In this document: piece by piece, positions 35,661 to 44,092 of the stretch
Position numbering within the stretch: the stretch's first letter is position 1
Layout: each line of letters opens with the position of its first letter
From: Blastococcus sp. URHD0036
GTDB taxonomy: Bacteria > Actinomycetota > Actinomycetes > Mycobacteriales > Geodermatophilaceae
NCBI RefSeq assembly: GCF_000701365.1
Contig: NZ_JNIK01000021.1
Coordinates: forward strand, 62,001 to 126,000
DNA length: 64,000 bases
Reading direction: 5' to 3'
Program-made: the position numbers and the translations under genes
Notes under the pieces: model-generated
Databases searched by the model: none
Seen by the model: only the letters and a program-made list of their open reading frames with translations
Told to the model about the DNA's origin: nothing

Positions 35661-36781
35661 CACTGGAGCAGACCGGCGAAGGTGTCGGCGATGTGCGTCC
35701 ACGACCAGCGCTGCTCGACCCACGCCCGTCCCGCCGCTCCCATGGCCCGGGCCCGCGCGGGGTCGTCCAGCAGCCCGGACACGGTGTCGGCCACGACCTC
35801 GGGCGAGCGGGGATCGGTCACCACGCACCCGGTGATGCCGTCCCGCACCGCCTCGGGAGCGCCGCCGGAGGTGCCGGCCACCACGGGGAGGCCGCAGGCC
35901 GCGGCCTCGAGGTAGACCATCCCCAGTCCCTCGACGTCGAGACCGCCGCGCCTCGTGCGGCACGGCATGGCGAACACGTCCCCGGCGGCGAAGTGCTCCG
36001 GCAGCTGCCCGGGGGCGACCGGCCCGGTGAGGACGACGGAGTCCCCCAGCCCCCTCCCGCTCACCTCGCGCCGCAGGGCCGACTCCTGCGGCCCGCCGCC
36101 CACCAGCAGCAGGCGCGCGCGGGGATGCCGGGCCAGCACCCGGGACCAGCCGGCGACGAGGACGTCCTGCCCCTTGCGCGGGACCAGCCGCGACACGCAG
36201 ACCACGACCGGGCCGTCGCCCAGGCCGTGCCGGCGGCGCACCTCCGTCCCGTCGACCGCCGGGGAGAAGACGTCGACGTCCACGCCCGGCGAGAGCTGGG
36301 CCAGCCGGCCGCGGCCGGCCAGCGCCGGTTCCAGCCGGCTGCGGGTGTAGTCGCTGATGTAGGTGAGGACGTCGAGGTCCCCGGCGATGCGCCGCATGAG
36401 CTGGCGGCCGCCGGGCACCGCCACCCAGCCCGTCTCGTGCCCGTGGGTGATGCCGATCTGGCGCTCCACCCCCGCCGCACGCAGCGCCGGCGCGAGCAGC
36501 CCCAGCGGTGCGGCCGCGCCGTAGACCGCGCTGTCGCAGCCGTACCGGCGGGCCAGTTCGACGGCGGCGCGGCGGGTGGCCGGCGTCGGCAGGAGCATGC
36601 CCGTGGGACGGCGGACCACCGGGTAGGGCAGCGCGGCGTCGTAGGCCTCCCAGCCCGGCGAGCGGGACGCCAGCACGACCAGCGACTCCGGCGGGCGACG
36701 GGCCAGGAGCGCGGCCACGAACGTCTGGATGCCGCCCTGCCGGGGTGGGAAGTCGTTGGTGACGACCAGGGTCCGGCTCAT
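35660..36781 (-). CDS. pimB: Phosphatidylinositol monomannoside mannosyltransferase PimB
   Basis: A 373-residue GT4 glycosyltransferase adding the second mannose to PI monomannoside from GDP-mannose. It opens with LVVTNDFPPRQGGIQTFV, as PimB (Rv2188c) does; the THGHE loop, VSRLVPRKGQD, and the E-x7-E block VEGLGMVYLEAAACGLPVV with the nucleotide-binding Glu pair follow. Its start overlaps the M48 protease stop as ATGA. Confidence 0.9.
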   Translation of the reverse strand: MSRTLVVTNDFPPRQGGIQTFVAALLARRPPESLVVLASRSPGWEAYDAALPYPVVRRPTGMLLPTPATRRAAVELARRYGCDSAVYGAAAPLGLLAPALRAAGVERQIGITHGHETGWVAVPGGRQLMRRIAGDLDVLTYISDYTRSRLEPALAGRGRLAQLSPGVDVDVFSPAVDGTEVRRRHGLGDGPVVVCVSRLVPRKGQDVLVAGWSRVLARHPRARLLLVGGGPQESALRREVSGRGLGDSVVLTGPVAPGQLPEHFAAGDVFAMPCRTRRGGLDVEGLGMVYLEAAACGLPVVAGTSGGAPEAVRDGITGCVVTDPRSPEVVADTVSGLLDDPARARAMGAAGRAWVEQRWSWTHIADTFAGLLQ

Positions 36782-38046
36782 CTCCGGCCCTCCGCCCGGA
36801 GCCAGTCCTCGGCGAACGCCAGGCGCTGCGCCGTGGTCGGGTGCGAGCCGAAGAACCAGTGCCAGGCCGCCGGCGGATCGGGATCGGAGATGTTGGTGGC
36901 GGCCAGCCGCTCCTGCATGGCGGTGAACGCCGCGGCGTCGCCGGTGAGGTCGAGCGCGTGCAGGTCGGCGCGGGCCTCCACCTGCCGCGACACCAGGTTC
37001 TGCACCGGCGTCGCGACCAGCGTGCCGACGGCGATCAGGAACAGCAGGAGGGGCACGACCCGGGGGTCACCCGGGGAGTCGACGCCGGCCCGGCGCAGCA
37101 GCGGCGTCCAGCTGAGCAGCCAGCCCAGCAGCGCGACGGCACCCGCCGCGCCCAGGGCGCCCATCAGCGTCCCGGTGAGGACGTCGTCGTCGGACACGTG
37201 CCCCAGTTCGTGGGCGACGATCGACTCGATCTCGTCGTCGGGCAGCCGGTCGAGCAGCGTGTCGTAGAGGACGATCCGCCGGGTGCTCCCGAACCCGGAG
37301 ACGTAGGCGTTCAGCGCCGTCGTCCGCCGGGAGGCGTCGGAGACCAGGACGTCGTCCACCGGGGTGCCGTTCTCCTCCGCCAGCTCCAGGAGGTCGGTGC
37401 GCAGCTGGCCGGCGGGCAGCGGCTGGAAGCTGTTGAACGCCGGCTCGATGACCACCGGGTAGAGGAACGAGCCGACGACGACGAGGGCGGCGGCTGCACC
37501 GGCCGCCCACGCCCACCACCACCGGGGCACCCGGCGGATGAGCCAGACGAGCAGCAGCAGGCCCGCACCGGTCAGCGCGGCGTCGATGGCCAGGGAGACG
37601 CCGACGTCGCGCAGCCACAGCGGCCAGCTCCGGGTCGACAGCTGGTAGCGGTGCCGCACGATCTCGCCGTAGACGGCGATCGGCAGCGTGACCAGCCGGC
37701 CGATCGCGAGGATGGCGAGCGTGCCGAGCAGGACCTGCCAGACCCAGCCGCCGCCCAGCGGACGGGCCACGGCCCGCACCAGGCGCGCGCCCAGCGGGGT
37801 GAGGCCCAGGACGGCGGAGACCGCGAGGCTCAGCACCAGCGCGGCCAGCGACGCCGGGCGCAGCGCTCCGGCGAAGGACTCCGCCCGCCGCACCACCTCG
37901 GCCGGCAGGCCGGCGGTGGGATCGGGACGGGTGGTACCGCCCGGCAGGTCGGGCAGCAGCGTCCACGGCGTCCGGAGCACCACCACGAGGACGAAGGCCG
38001 CACCGAGGACGACCGCGGCCACGAGCGCGGCCCGGCGGGCGGACAC
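36778..38046 (-). CDS. M48-family membrane zinc metallopeptidase (Ste24-like)
   Basis: A 422-residue integral membrane protease. About six hydrophobic segments surround the zinc motif IVAHELGHVSDDD (HExxH near residue 280) and a later EARAD with the third ligand. RRIVLYDTLLDRL precedes the active site as in Ste24/HtpX proteases. The GTG start 38046 has TAAGCT six bases upstream (38058-38053). It is coupled to pimB. Unlike the neighbours, it has no counterpart I recall at this spot in M. tuberculosis. Confidence 0.87.
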   Translation of the reverse strand: MSARRAALVAAVVLGAAFVLVVVLRTPWTLLPDLPGGTTRPDPTAGLPAEVVRRAESFAGALRPASLAALVLSLAVSAVLGLTPLGARLVRAVARPLGGGWVWQVLLGTLAILAIGRLVTLPIAVYGEIVRHRYQLSTRSWPLWLRDVGVSLAIDAALTGAGLLLLVWLIRRVPRWWWAWAAGAAAALVVVGSFLYPVVIEPAFNSFQPLPAGQLRTDLLELAEENGTPVDDVLVSDASRRTTALNAYVSGFGSTRRIVLYDTLLDRLPDDEIESIVAHELGHVSDDDVLTGTLMGALGAAGAVALLGWLLSWTPLLRRAGVDSPGDPRVVPLLLFLIAVGTLVATPVQNLVSRQVEARADLHALDLTGDAAAFTAMQERLAATNISDPDPPAAWHWFFGSHPTTAQRLAFAEDWLRAEGRR

Positions 38047-38064
38047 GCCCCGAGCTTAGAAGCA

Positions 38065-38100
38065 CCGGGCCGGTGACCCCTGGAGGGATCACCGGCCCGG
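38065..38100 (-). terminator. Terminator after the NlpC/P60 gene
   Basis: CCGGGCCGGTGA (38065-38076) and TCACCGGCCCGG (38089-38100) form a perfect 12-bp stem with a 12-base loop, 31 bases past the minus-strand stop. Confidence 0.75.
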
Positions 38101-38105
38101 AGCGC

Positions 38106-38129
38106 GTGCGGGTGCGGGTGCGGGTGCGG
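38106..38129. repeat. GTGCGG hexamer repeat, four units
   Basis: Four perfect tandem copies of GTGCGG between the terminator and the NlpC/P60 stop codon. It is a short microsatellite, likely to vary in copy number by slippage, with no visible function. Confidence 0.8.
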
Positions 38130-38130
38130 G

Positions 38131-39231
38131 CTACACGATCCGGCGCATGGCGGTGATGCCGCCCATCGAGTCGATGCTGACGACCTTCACCGGCTGGCTC
38201 TCGGTGGAGGCGTGCACCATCTGGCCGTTGCCGATGTACATCGCGACGTGGCTGACCGGGCTGTAGAAGAACAGCAGGTCACCCGGCTGGAGCTCGCCCC
38301 GGGAGACGGCCCGACCCATCTGGGACTGCATGCGGCTGGAGTGCGGGAGGCTGACCCCGGCCGCGGCGTAGGCGTACTGCGTGAGGCCGGAGCAGTCGAA
38401 GGCGTCCGGTCCGCCGGCGCCGAACACGTACCGGTCGCCGACCTGGGCCAGCGCGGTGTCGACGGCGGCCTGGGCGGAGCCGCTGGCGGCCGCCGGACGG
38501 GCCACCGCGGCCGGTGCGACGGGACTGCCGGTGTGCACGACCTCGGCCTGCCGCACCTGCTGCTGCTGGGCGGCGGTCAGCGCGGCGAACTGCTGCCGGT
38601 AGTCGGCGATGTCGGCCTGGAGCTGGGCCTCCTGGGCGCTGAGGTCGTCCAGGGTCTGCTGGGCGGCGGCCGCGGCGGCGTCCGCGTCCGCCTGCGCCTG
38701 CTCGGCCTGCTCGGCGGCGTCGGACACCTCGTCCAGCACGCCGGTCGTGTGGCCGGCGATCTGGTCCAGCATCGACATGCTGCTGACGAAGTCCTCGGCC
38801 GAGTCGCTGGTCATGAGCAGGTCCAGCGTGGCGAAGTCGTCGCCGGTCCCGGTGTAGGCGCTGCGGGCCACCTGACGGATCTGGCCGTCGAGCGCGTCGA
38901 GCTGGGCCCGGCTCTGCTCGACCTGCTGGTGCGCGGCGAGGGCGGCCCACTGCTGCTGGGCCAGCACCTCGCGGGCCTCGTTCACCTGCTCGCTGAGCCC
39001 CTCCAGCCGCTGGCTGGCGTCGGCGGCGAGCTGGGCGGCCTGCTGGGGCGTGGTCGCGGTGGCCGGATCGGCGGCCGCGGTGCCGGGCAGCGTGGTGATC
39101 GCCAGCGCTGCGGCGGTCCCGATCAACACCCCGCGGGCGACCCGGCGGGAGGAGGGACGGGCGGACCCGGCCGGTCGGCCGGGATGGAGCTGTACTCGTG
39201 CATGCCCCAGGGCAGGGCGAGGCGTCGCCAC
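38131..39231 (-). CDS. Secreted NlpC/P60 peptidoglycan hydrolase (RipA-like)
   Basis: A 366-residue cell-wall endopeptidase cutting stem peptides. A basic N-terminus and a signal helix ending at GTAAADPATA export it. A long Gln/Ala-rich coiled coil spans about residues 65-235; the catalytic domain has FDCSGLTQYAY (Cys), SHVAMYIG (His) and a third polar residue near MVHAST. Coiled-coil inhibition fits RipA-type enzymes; position matches Rv2190c. I start at GTG 39231 with GGAGAG nine bases upstream; TTG 39258 is possible. A c-di-AMP riboswitch lies just upstream. Confidence 0.88.
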   Translation of the reverse strand: MATPRPALGHARVQLHPGRPAGSARPSSRRVARGVLIGTAAALAITTLPGTAAADPATATTPQQAAQLAADASQRLEGLSEQVNEAREVLAQQQWAALAAHQQVEQSRAQLDALDGQIRQVARSAYTGTGDDFATLDLLMTSDSAEDFVSSMSMLDQIAGHTTGVLDEVSDAAEQAEQAQADADAAAAAAQQTLDDLSAQEAQLQADIADYRQQFAALTAAQQQQVRQAEVVHTGSPVAPAAVARPAAASGSAQAAVDTALAQVGDRYVFGAGGPDAFDCSGLTQYAYAAAGVSLPHSSRMQSQMGRAVSRGELQPGDLLFFYSPVSHVAMYIGNGQMVHASTESQPVKVVSIDSMGGITAMRRIV

Positions 39232-39261
39232 GGTCGGCGGCTCTCCGTTCTTCCTCAATCA

Positions 39262-39465
39262 CCGCCTACCGAGTTAGCTGACGGGTTCGGGCTGGGAAGA
39301 CGTGCCCTATCTCTGCGCGGCCGTGAGGACGCACACGAGAACTCACCCCAGTGCTGCGGTGGGTCCCCGGCTCACCTCGGCGTTCACGCCGCCCGTGAGG
39401 GCGATGCGGACACCAGCGGTGACTCGGCGGTGTCCGGCCGAGGCCACCCCGTCGGGGGCGGCGAC
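39262..39465 (-). promoter_or_regulatory. c-di-AMP (ydaO/yuaA) riboswitch
   Basis: Read on the minus strand, the conserved blocks follow in order: GAGGTGAGCCGGGGACCCA, CTGGGGTGAGTTC, ATAGGGCACG and the 3' hallmark CCCGAACCCGTCAGCTAACT followed by CGGTAGGCGG (39291-39262). These match the ydaO RNA, which binds c-di-AMP and usually turns off cell-wall hydrolase genes in actinobacteria, as upstream of rpfA. The 3' edge is firm; the 5' edge is approximate. Confidence 0.9.
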
Positions 39466-39484
39466 CACCCGGTCGGACGGGCCC

Positions 39485-39513
39485 ACGCTACGGAGGACAT
39501 GCACATGTGACAA
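39485..39513 (-). promoter_or_regulatory. Promoter of the riboswitch-NlpC transcript
   Basis: On the minus strand TTGTCA (39513-39508) and TAGCGT (39490-39485) are 17 bases apart. Transcription would begin near 39478, giving the complete riboswitch ahead of the NlpC/P60 gene. Confidence 0.65.
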
Positions 39514-39599
39514 ACGGGGGCAGCGTGAGTTGTGGGAATCAACACGATTCGCAGGCTCGCCACTCCGGTGGGTCACCGACACGGCCGGTGGGTGCCCCG

Positions 39600-39908
39600 T
39601 CAGCCGATCCGCCGGTGCCCGCCGCTCCCCTCACCGGTGCCCGGGCGGTGCCGCAGCGGGGGCACCAGGCCCCCCTCGGCAAGCGCGCGGACGGCCCGGC
39701 GCTCGACCTCGTCGAGCTCCACGACGACGCCGCTCGCGGCACCCTCGTACGGCTGGTCCTCGGCGGCCGGGTGGGGCGCCCGGCGGGTCATCGGCACCAC
39801 GGCCGGATCGGTGTCCTGCCATCCAGGCGGGACCCCCAGCAGCACCGTGACCACGCAGTCGGCGCAGCCGGCCCCGCGGGCGGTGCAGGTGTCGCAGTCG
39901 ATCAGCAT
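39600..39908 (-). CDS. Small protein with N-terminal double C-x2-C motif
   Basis: A 102-residue protein beginning MLIDCDTCTARGAGCADC: two C-x2-C pairs suited to a zinc or iron site. After VVTVLLGVP the chain is disordered until a helix VVVELDEVERRAVRALAEGG. The ATG has GGAGAG upstream. It resembles a widespread actinobacterial family without known role. It follows the NlpC/VanY fusion gene on the same strand by 66 bases. Confidence 0.75.
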   Translation of the reverse strand: MLIDCDTCTARGAGCADCVVTVLLGVPPGWQDTDPAVVPMTRRAPHPAAEDQPYEGAASGVVVELDEVERRAVRALAEGGLVPPLRHRPGTGEGSGGHRRIG

Positions 39909-39974
39909 GGCCGCTCTCCTCCCGGTCCTCTCGTCGGTGAGAGCGACGCTAGGTCCGCCCACCGACAGTTCCGG

Positions 39975-41708
39975 TCAGGTCCCGGCGAACTCCCAGTGCC
40001 AGGGCTCCTCGCGGCCGTTGCCGGGATCGGCCCACGTGGGGTGCAGCCAGCCGAACCGGCCGGCGTTGGCGACCATCCACCGGTACTGCGGCGTGCCGTA
40101 CCCGTCGATCCCCCCGCACAGGTCGACCGCCAGCCCCCAGCCGTGGTTGCTGGTGCCGGGCACCGCCGCGAGGGCCGGCTTCTCCCCGTAGAGCCGGACC
40201 TGGCCGGCGTAGGTGCGGTAGGAGTCGGTGATGCAGATGGGCGACCCGAACGCGGCGGTGTAGGCGGCGTCCATGGCCCGGTAGGAGGCCGCGGCGTCGC
40301 AGCGCAGCGAGTGCGCCCCGGAGCCGAGCTCGCACAGCGCGCTCGGCGGGATGAGGCCGTTCGGGTAACCGCCCCAGGACCGCGCCCCGTCGAAGCTGGG
40401 CGGGTAGACGGTGTTGCCGCACTCCACCCGCAGCGCTCCCGGGGTCACGCCGGGCGCGGCCTCCGGCGGGCGCTGCCCGAGCGTGGGCCGGCCGATCATG
40501 AGGACCTGGTCCATCGGCAGCGAGCGGACGACGACCGCCCCAGCACGCGCGTCCGCGGCCAGCATCGAGCGCGTGTCGAGCGCCAGGCCCACGTGACCGA
40601 GTCCCGCCTCGGGTGTCCCCAGGAAGACCAGGTCCCCCGGGAGCACGTCCTCCTTCGCGATCGGCCGGGTGACGGCGAACAGCCCGGCCTGGTCGCCCGG
40701 GAGCTCCACGCCGGCGGCGCGGTAGGCCGACTGCACCAGCGATCCGCAGTCGTAGGACTCCGGCCCCGCCGTCCCCGGCGCGTAGGGCAGACCCAGCCGG
40801 TCCATGACCGTGGTGACCGCCGTGACCGCCTCCCGGGGCAGCACCAGCAGCGACGTCGGCTGACGGGGCAGCTGGGCGGCACCGGGCTGGGCGCTGCCGG
40901 TGACCGAGCCGACCGGCGCCAGCCCGGCCGGGAGGCCCGCGATCGGGTCCAGCAGCTCCGCGGCCGGCGGCGAGGTGACCCCGGCCGCCACGAGTTCGTC
41001 GAGGTAGGCGCGCCAGTTGGCGGCGGTCTGCTCGTCGACCTCGACCTGCTGCCGCTGCAACTGCGCCAGTTGGCGGTCGACGTCGCCGAGCGCGGCGTCC
41101 AGCTCCCCGGTCACCGCGGTGGCGGCGTCCTCCAGGGCCTGCACCTCCGCCGCCACCTGGTCGGCGCGCGCCTGCGCCTGCGCCAGGGACGCCGCGGCGC
41201 GGTCCCGCTCGGCCACGGCCGCCCGGCGCTGCCGTTCGGCCGCGCCCACGACCTCGGCGGCGTGCGCGTCGACCGCCTCGAGGTAGCCCATGGCGGCGAC
41301 GACCTCCCCCGGCTCGCCGCCGGAGAGCAGCAGCGTCAGGGGGGTCAGCGCCCCGCCGTCGCGGTAGACGGCGGAGGCGTAGTCGGCCACGGCCTCCTGG
41401 TACCCGGCCAGCTGAGTCTCGAGGTCGGCGACCACGGACTCCGCCGCGGCGGCGTCGTCCCGGGCGTCGGCGAGCGCCTGCTCGGCCGCGACGACCTCGC
41501 CCTGGTGGGCCAGGAGGTCGGCCTGGACCTCCGCCGCCCGCCGCTGCAGCTCGTCGAGGGCGTCGCTGTCCAGCACGCCGGTGGTGCCGCCGGGCTGGTC
41601 GCTCGGGGCGGCCGCGGCCGGCCCGGCCAGCGCCAGCACGGTGGCGGAGGCGACCGCCGCCAGGAGGACCGACGGACGACGTGCGCGCCACCGGGTGCGC
41701 GGGAGCAT
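39975..41708 (-). CDS. Secreted NlpC/P60-VanY fusion: two-headed cell-wall peptidase
   Basis: A 577-residue exported protein. After a signal peptide (LLAAVASATVLALAGPAAAA), a coiled coil covers about residues 45-240. An NlpC/P60-like domain has Cys321 (YDCGSLVQ, with Gly-Ser in place of the usual Ser-Gly) and His372 (GHVGLAL). A C-terminal VanY-type D-Ala-D-Ala carboxypeptidase has SYRTYAGQ, the metal motif S520-x-H522-x6-D529 (SNHGWGLAVD) and EPWHWE with His571. It would trim stem peptides at two bonds. ATG 41708 follows GAGGTG. Confidence 0.85.
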   Translation of the reverse strand: MLPRTRWRARRPSVLLAAVASATVLALAGPAAAAPSDQPGGTTGVLDSDALDELQRRAAEVQADLLAHQGEVVAAEQALADARDDAAAAESVVADLETQLAGYQEAVADYASAVYRDGGALTPLTLLLSGGEPGEVVAAMGYLEAVDAHAAEVVGAAERQRRAAVAERDRAAASLAQAQARADQVAAEVQALEDAATAVTGELDAALGDVDRQLAQLQRQQVEVDEQTAANWRAYLDELVAAGVTSPPAAELLDPIAGLPAGLAPVGSVTGSAQPGAAQLPRQPTSLLVLPREAVTAVTTVMDRLGLPYAPGTAGPESYDCGSLVQSAYRAAGVELPGDQAGLFAVTRPIAKEDVLPGDLVFLGTPEAGLGHVGLALDTRSMLAADARAGAVVVRSLPMDQVLMIGRPTLGQRPPEAAPGVTPGALRVECGNTVYPPSFDGARSWGGYPNGLIPPSALCELGSGAHSLRCDAAASYRAMDAAYTAAFGSPICITDSYRTYAGQVRLYGEKPALAAVPGTSNHGWGLAVDLCGGIDGYGTPQYRWMVANAGRFGWLHPTWADPGNGREEPWHWEFAGT

Positions 41709-41728
41709 CGATCACCTCTTGCCGGGGC

Positions 41729-41747
41729 GGGGACCGCCCTGGTCCCC
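41729..41747 (-). promoter_or_regulatory. Leader hairpin before the NlpC/VanY gene
   Basis: GGGGACC (41729-41735) and GGTCCCC (41741-41747) form a perfect 7-bp stem with a five-base loop, about a dozen bases upstream of the ribosome site on the minus strand. It may affect translation. No known riboswitch pattern is seen here, in contrast to the neighbouring NlpC gene. Confidence 0.35.
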
Positions 41748-41917
41748 GACGTGCATGGTGACCCCCGTCATGGCGACGCGCCACCGCGACCAGCGCATTC
41801 GCCCGGCCGGGGGAACCCCGCACCGTCCTCCGGGCCACCGGACGGCCGTCGCGGGGCCGGCCGGGCACCCGGCGTGGGTCCCGGAGACTGTCGGTGGCCC
41901 GACCTACCGTCCGCCGC

Positions 41918-43810
41918 GTGCCACCGTCCACCGCTCCCGCCCCCGGGTGGGTCCCCGGGGCCTCCGCCGCCGGGGCCGGGCCGGCGCCCCGGTTCGACCC
42001 GGGCCCGCGGTACGTCCAGGGCACCATCGAGGAACTGGGCACCCCCCTCGCCGGGGTCACGTTCGTGGTGGTCGACCTGGAGACCACCGGCGGGTCCCCG
42101 CGCGACAGCGCGATCACCGAGATCGGCGCCGTCAAGGTGCGCGGCGGCGAGGTGCTCGGGGAGTTCCAGACGCTGGTCGACCCCGGCCGGGAGATCCCGC
42201 CCTACATCAGCGTCCTGACCGGCATCACGACGACGATGGTCACCGCGGCGCCGCGGATCGGCAGCGTGCTCCCCGCCTTCCTGGAGTTCGCCCGGGGCGC
42301 GGTCCTGGTGGCCCACAACGCCCCGTTCGACCTGGGTTTCCTCAAGGCGGCGTGCGCCGAGAACGGGATCGCCTGGCCCGCCGCGGCCTCGGTCGACACC
42401 GCCGTCCTCGCCCGCCGGCTGCTCAGCCGCGACGAGGTGCCCAACTGCAAGCTGGCGACCCTCGCGCCCTACTTCTCCGCCACCACCGATCCCTGCCACC
42501 GCGCGCTGGCCGACGCCCGCGCCACCGTCGACGTCCTCCACGGGCTGTTCGAGCGGCTCGGCCCGCTGGGCATCACCTCGCTGGAGGAACTCACCGGCCT
42601 CACCCGGCGGATCGACCCGGAGCGGCGCCGCAAGCGGCACCTGGTGGACGACGTGCCCGGCGGGCCGGGCGTCTACGTCTTCCGCGGGCCGAAGGACGAA
42701 CCGCTCTACGTGGGGACGTCGAACGACCTGCGCAGCCGCGTGCGCAGCTACTTCACCTCCAGCGAGCAGCGCAGCCGGATCACCGAGATGGTGGCGCTGT
42801 CCCAGCGCGTCGAGGCCATCCCGTGCGCCCACGACCTGGAGGCGGCGGTCCGCGAGCTCCGGCTGATCGCCGAGCAGAAGCCCCGGTACAACCGCCGGTC
42901 CCGGTTCCCCGAGCGCGCGCTGTGGATCCGGCTGACCGACGAGGCCTTCCCGCGGCTGTCGATCGTCCGGCGGGTCCGGCCGGGGGCCGGGGTGTTCCTC
43001 GGCCCCTTCCCCGACCGGCGGGCCGCCGACGCCGCGGCCGCGGCCATCCACGAGTCCCTGCCACTGCGCCAGTGCACGCCGCGCCTGTCGGTCCGGGTCC
43101 TCGGCACCGCGTGCGCCCTCTTCGGCATGGGGCGCTGCGGTGCGCCGTGCACGGGCGCCCAGACCCCCGAGGAGTACGGCGAGATCGCCGCCGTGCTGCG
43201 CGCCGCGGTCGCCGCCGATCCGGAGGCGCTCGTGGCGCCGCTGCTCGCCCGGGTGGACCGGCTCGCCGCCGACGAGCGGTTCGAGGACGCCGCGGTGCTC
43301 CGCGACCGGATCGCCGTCCTCGTGCGCGCCGTGCGCCGCCGCCAGCGGCTGGAGTCGCTCGCCGCCGTCCCGCAGCTGGTCATCGCCCGGCCCGACGGCT
43401 CCGGCGGCTGGCACCTGTCCGTCATCCGCCGGGGGCGGCTCGTCGCGGCCGGCGGGGCGCCGCGCGGCACGTCCGTGCGGCAGACGCTCGCCGGCCTGTT
43501 GTCCACCGCGGAGACGCCGTTGGCCCCCGACGGCGAGCTGGCCGCCACGGTCGACGAGACGGAGCTGGTGCTGCGCTGGATGGAGAAGCCCGGCACCCGT
43601 CTGGTCGAGGTCGACGGCACTCTCGCCTGCCCCGTCCCGGGCACCGGCTCCTACAGCGCCTTCCTGGACCAGGTCGACGCCGGCCGCCGCGAGCGCGAGC
43701 CGTTCGCCGACGGCCGGGCGCTGGGCACGCGGGCCCGGCCGGACCGGGTCTCCCCGGCGCCGCGCGGCGCGGGCGGCCGGGTGCCGCCCCGGCTAGCATC
43801 CCCGGCGTGA
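41918..43810 (+). CDS. DEDDh exonuclease fused to UvrC-like GIY-YIG domain
   Basis: A 630-residue protein matching Rv2191. Residues 50-210 are a DnaQ/epsilon-type 3'-5' exonuclease: DLETTGG (Asp53, Glu55), AHNAPFDLGFL and the HRALADARAT block. From about 245 a GIY-YIG nuclease like the UvrC N-terminus begins (GPGVYVFRG, LYVGTSNDLRSRV), followed by a Cys cluster (LRQCTPRLSV, CALFGMGRCGAPC) and a UvrB-contact-like DERFEDAAVLRDRI helix; the UvrC RNase H domain is missing. It is a repair nuclease of uncertain pathway. GTG 41918 has TACCGT seven bases upstream. Confidence 0.88.
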   Translation: MPPSTAPAPGWVPGASAAGAGPAPRFDPGPRYVQGTIEELGTPLAGVTFVVVDLETTGGSPRDSAITEIGAVKVRGGEVLGEFQTLVDPGREIPPYISVLTGITTTMVTAAPRIGSVLPAFLEFARGAVLVAHNAPFDLGFLKAACAENGIAWPAAASVDTAVLARRLLSRDEVPNCKLATLAPYFSATTDPCHRALADARATVDVLHGLFERLGPLGITSLEELTGLTRRIDPERRRKRHLVDDVPGGPGVYVFRGPKDEPLYVGTSNDLRSRVRSYFTSSEQRSRITEMVALSQRVEAIPCAHDLEAAVRELRLIAEQKPRYNRRSRFPERALWIRLTDEAFPRLSIVRRVRPGAGVFLGPFPDRRAADAAAAAIHESLPLRQCTPRLSVRVLGTACALFGMGRCGAPCTGAQTPEEYGEIAAVLRAAVAADPEALVAPLLARVDRLAADERFEDAAVLRDRIAVLVRAVRRRQRLESLAAVPQLVIARPDGSGGWHLSVIRRGRLVAAGGAPRGTSVRQTLAGLLSTAETPLAPDGELAATVDETELVLRWMEKPGTRLVEVDGTLACPVPGTGSYSAFLDQVDAGRREREPFADGRALGTRARPDRVSPAPRGAGGRVPPRLASPA

Positions 43811-44085
43811 TCACCGCCATCGTCATGATCGACGCGGCCACCGACGCCATCCCCGAGGTAGCCCAGGCCGTGGCCGACCTGGAGGGCGTGAGCGAGGTCT
43901 ACTCGGTCGCCGGCGACACCGACCTGATCGCGATCGTCCGGGTCCGCGAGTTCGAGCAGATCGCCGAGGTGATCGCCGGCCGGATCAACAAGGTCCCCGG
44001 CGTGCTCGAGACCGACACCCACATCGCCTTCCGGTCCTACTCCCGGCACGACCTCGAGGCCGCGTTCGCCATCGGCCTCGAGTAG
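43807..44085 (+). CDS. Stand-alone Lrp/AsnC ligand-binding (RAM) domain
   Basis: A 92-residue RAM domain (AIVMIDAATDAIPEVAQAVADL, GDTDLIAIVRV) with no DNA-binding part. Such proteins form ring-like oligomers that bind amino acids. It starts at GTG 43807, overlapping the exonuclease stop as GTGA, and also has its own TAGCAT seven bases upstream. It converges on trpD with a 7-base gap, so an aromatic amino acid signal is a possible but unproven link. Confidence 0.85.
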   Translation: MITAIVMIDAATDAIPEVAQAVADLEGVSEVYSVAGDTDLIAIVRVREFEQIAEVIAGRINKVPGVLETDTHIAFRSYSRHDLEAAFAIGLE

Positions 44086-44092
44086 CGCCCCG

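Noticed and set aside
38106-38129. Tandem GTGCGG repeat as part of a CRISPR or origin
   Set aside because: The units are only six bases, without spacers, and no cas, dnaA or parB gene is near. It is a simple microsatellite.
39975-41708. The NlpC/VanY protein as two genes joined by a sequence error
   Set aside because: The linker between the domains reads in frame without stop codons and has normal codon bias, and there is no internal ribosome site with a start before the VanY part.
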